Of a stretch of DNA of 6,202 nt, positions 6,081 to 6,202 are shown one piece after another. Source of the stretch: Eubacteriales Family XIII. Incertae Sedis bacterium (GTDB lineage Bacteria > Bacillota_A > Clostridia > Peptostreptococcales > Anaerovoracaceae). The notes under the pieces are model-generated. The model worked only from the letters and a program-made list of their open reading frames with translations. It ran no database searches and was not told the DNA's origin. Position 1 is the first letter of the stretch. The number at the start of each line of letters is the position of its first letter. The position numbers and the translations under genes are program-made. The stretch spans positions 1-6,202 of the forward strand of contig JAITHG010000239.1 in NCBI GenBank assembly GCA_031280075.1. The letters are read 5' to 3'.

Positions 6081-6096
6081 CACCCGCTGCCGGGTG
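6081..6096 (-). promoter_or_regulatory. Small hairpin in the surE leader
   Basis: CACCCG (6081-6086) and CGGGTG (6091-6096) form a perfect 6-bp GC-rich stem with a 4-base loop. It lies about 17 bases upstream of the surE TTG start, just before the ribosome binding site in the expected mRNA leader. It could protect the mRNA or influence translation from the weak TTG start. No U-run follows, so it is not an intrinsic terminator. It may be chance in GC-rich DNA. Confidence 0.35.
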
Positions 6097-6142
6097 TCCA
6101 TTATTTCATATTCTTATCGCATGATTATTGCTGCCATGATTA

Positions 6143-6148
6143 AGTATA
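6143..6148 (-). promoter_or_regulatory. Candidate -10 element for the surE operon
   Basis: The - strand reads TATACT (6148-6143), five of six matches to the sigma-A -10 consensus, in an AT-rich region. The matching -35 position (6171-6166, TTTCCC, 17-base spacer) is weak. Transcription would start near 6136, giving a leader of about 70 bases. Other weak hexamers exist further upstream (for example TTGATA near 6195), so the promoter is tentative. Confidence 0.35.
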
Positions 6149-6178
6149 TATCATTTTCCCCCAGCGGGAAATATGATA
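6149..6178 (-). promoter_or_regulatory. Imperfect palindrome upstream of surE (operator or hairpin)
   Basis: The left arm TATCATTTTCCC (6149-6160) and right arm GGGAAATATGATA (6166-6178) are complementary over 12 bp, with a single unpaired T at 6172 and a 5-base centre. The inner core TTTCCC-N5-GGGAAA is perfectly symmetric. The palindrome covers the spacer and -35 position of the candidate surE promoter, which suits a repressor site. Neither strand has a clean T-run after it, which argues against an intrinsic terminator, though the gene upstream lies outside the window and cannot be checked. Confidence 0.45.
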
Positions 6179-6202
6179 GACTTGCTTCAGTATCAATTCC
6201 AG

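Noticed and set aside
6149..6178. Intrinsic terminator
   Set aside because: The hairpin is good, but no run of T follows on either strand; I list it as a possible operator.

Overview
The window is an ordinary-looking piece of a GC-rich bacterial chromosome. Six intact genes and one truncated gene are packed tightly, and the only AT-rich stretches are two promoter regions (about 1910-2019 and 6097-6202). No tRNA, rRNA, CRISPR array, insertion sequence or integration site is visible. The mix of a Thermotoga-like sirtuin, a seven-membrane-segment diguanylate cyclase, a soluble DUF2156 protein and P-II-like proteins fits a GC-rich Firmicute. Selenomonadaceae (Negativicutes) is my best guess, but this is a family-level impression and not a proof.

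Region 1 (1-1112, + strand): the acidic C-terminal tail of an unidentified gene, followed by two different P-II-like signalling proteins. The three probably form one operon. The second protein has an intact-looking T-loop region and an unusual histidine-rich N-terminus. The first has a shortened T-loop. Neither resembles canonical GlnB/GlnK closely, so the pair probably regulates the product of the upstream gene or a related transporter, not glutamine synthetase directly.

Region 2 (1132-3708): a class-U-like sirtuin deacetylase on the - strand and a membrane diguanylate cyclase on the + strand are transcribed divergently from a 132-bp spacer. Each has a recognisable promoter, and the -10 of the sirtuin promoter overlaps the -35 of the cyclase promoter, so the two genes may compete for RNA polymerase. 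The cyclase has the GGDEF active site but no recognisable RxxD inhibitory site.

Region 3 (3705-6202, - strand): a tight operon reading surE (5'/3'-nucleotidase), an isochorismatase-family hydrolase and a DUF2156 acyltransferase-fold protein. SurE uses a TTG start. The surE stop and hydrolase start share an ATGA overlap, and the DUF2156 gene follows after 9 bases. Upstream lie a possible promoter, an imperfect palindrome and a small leader hairpin. The last gene of this operon converges on the cyclase gene with overlapping stop codons.

I found no clear new system. The most promising candidates are the unusual P-II-like pair and the overlapping divergent promoters of the sirtuin and the c-di-GMP enzyme.
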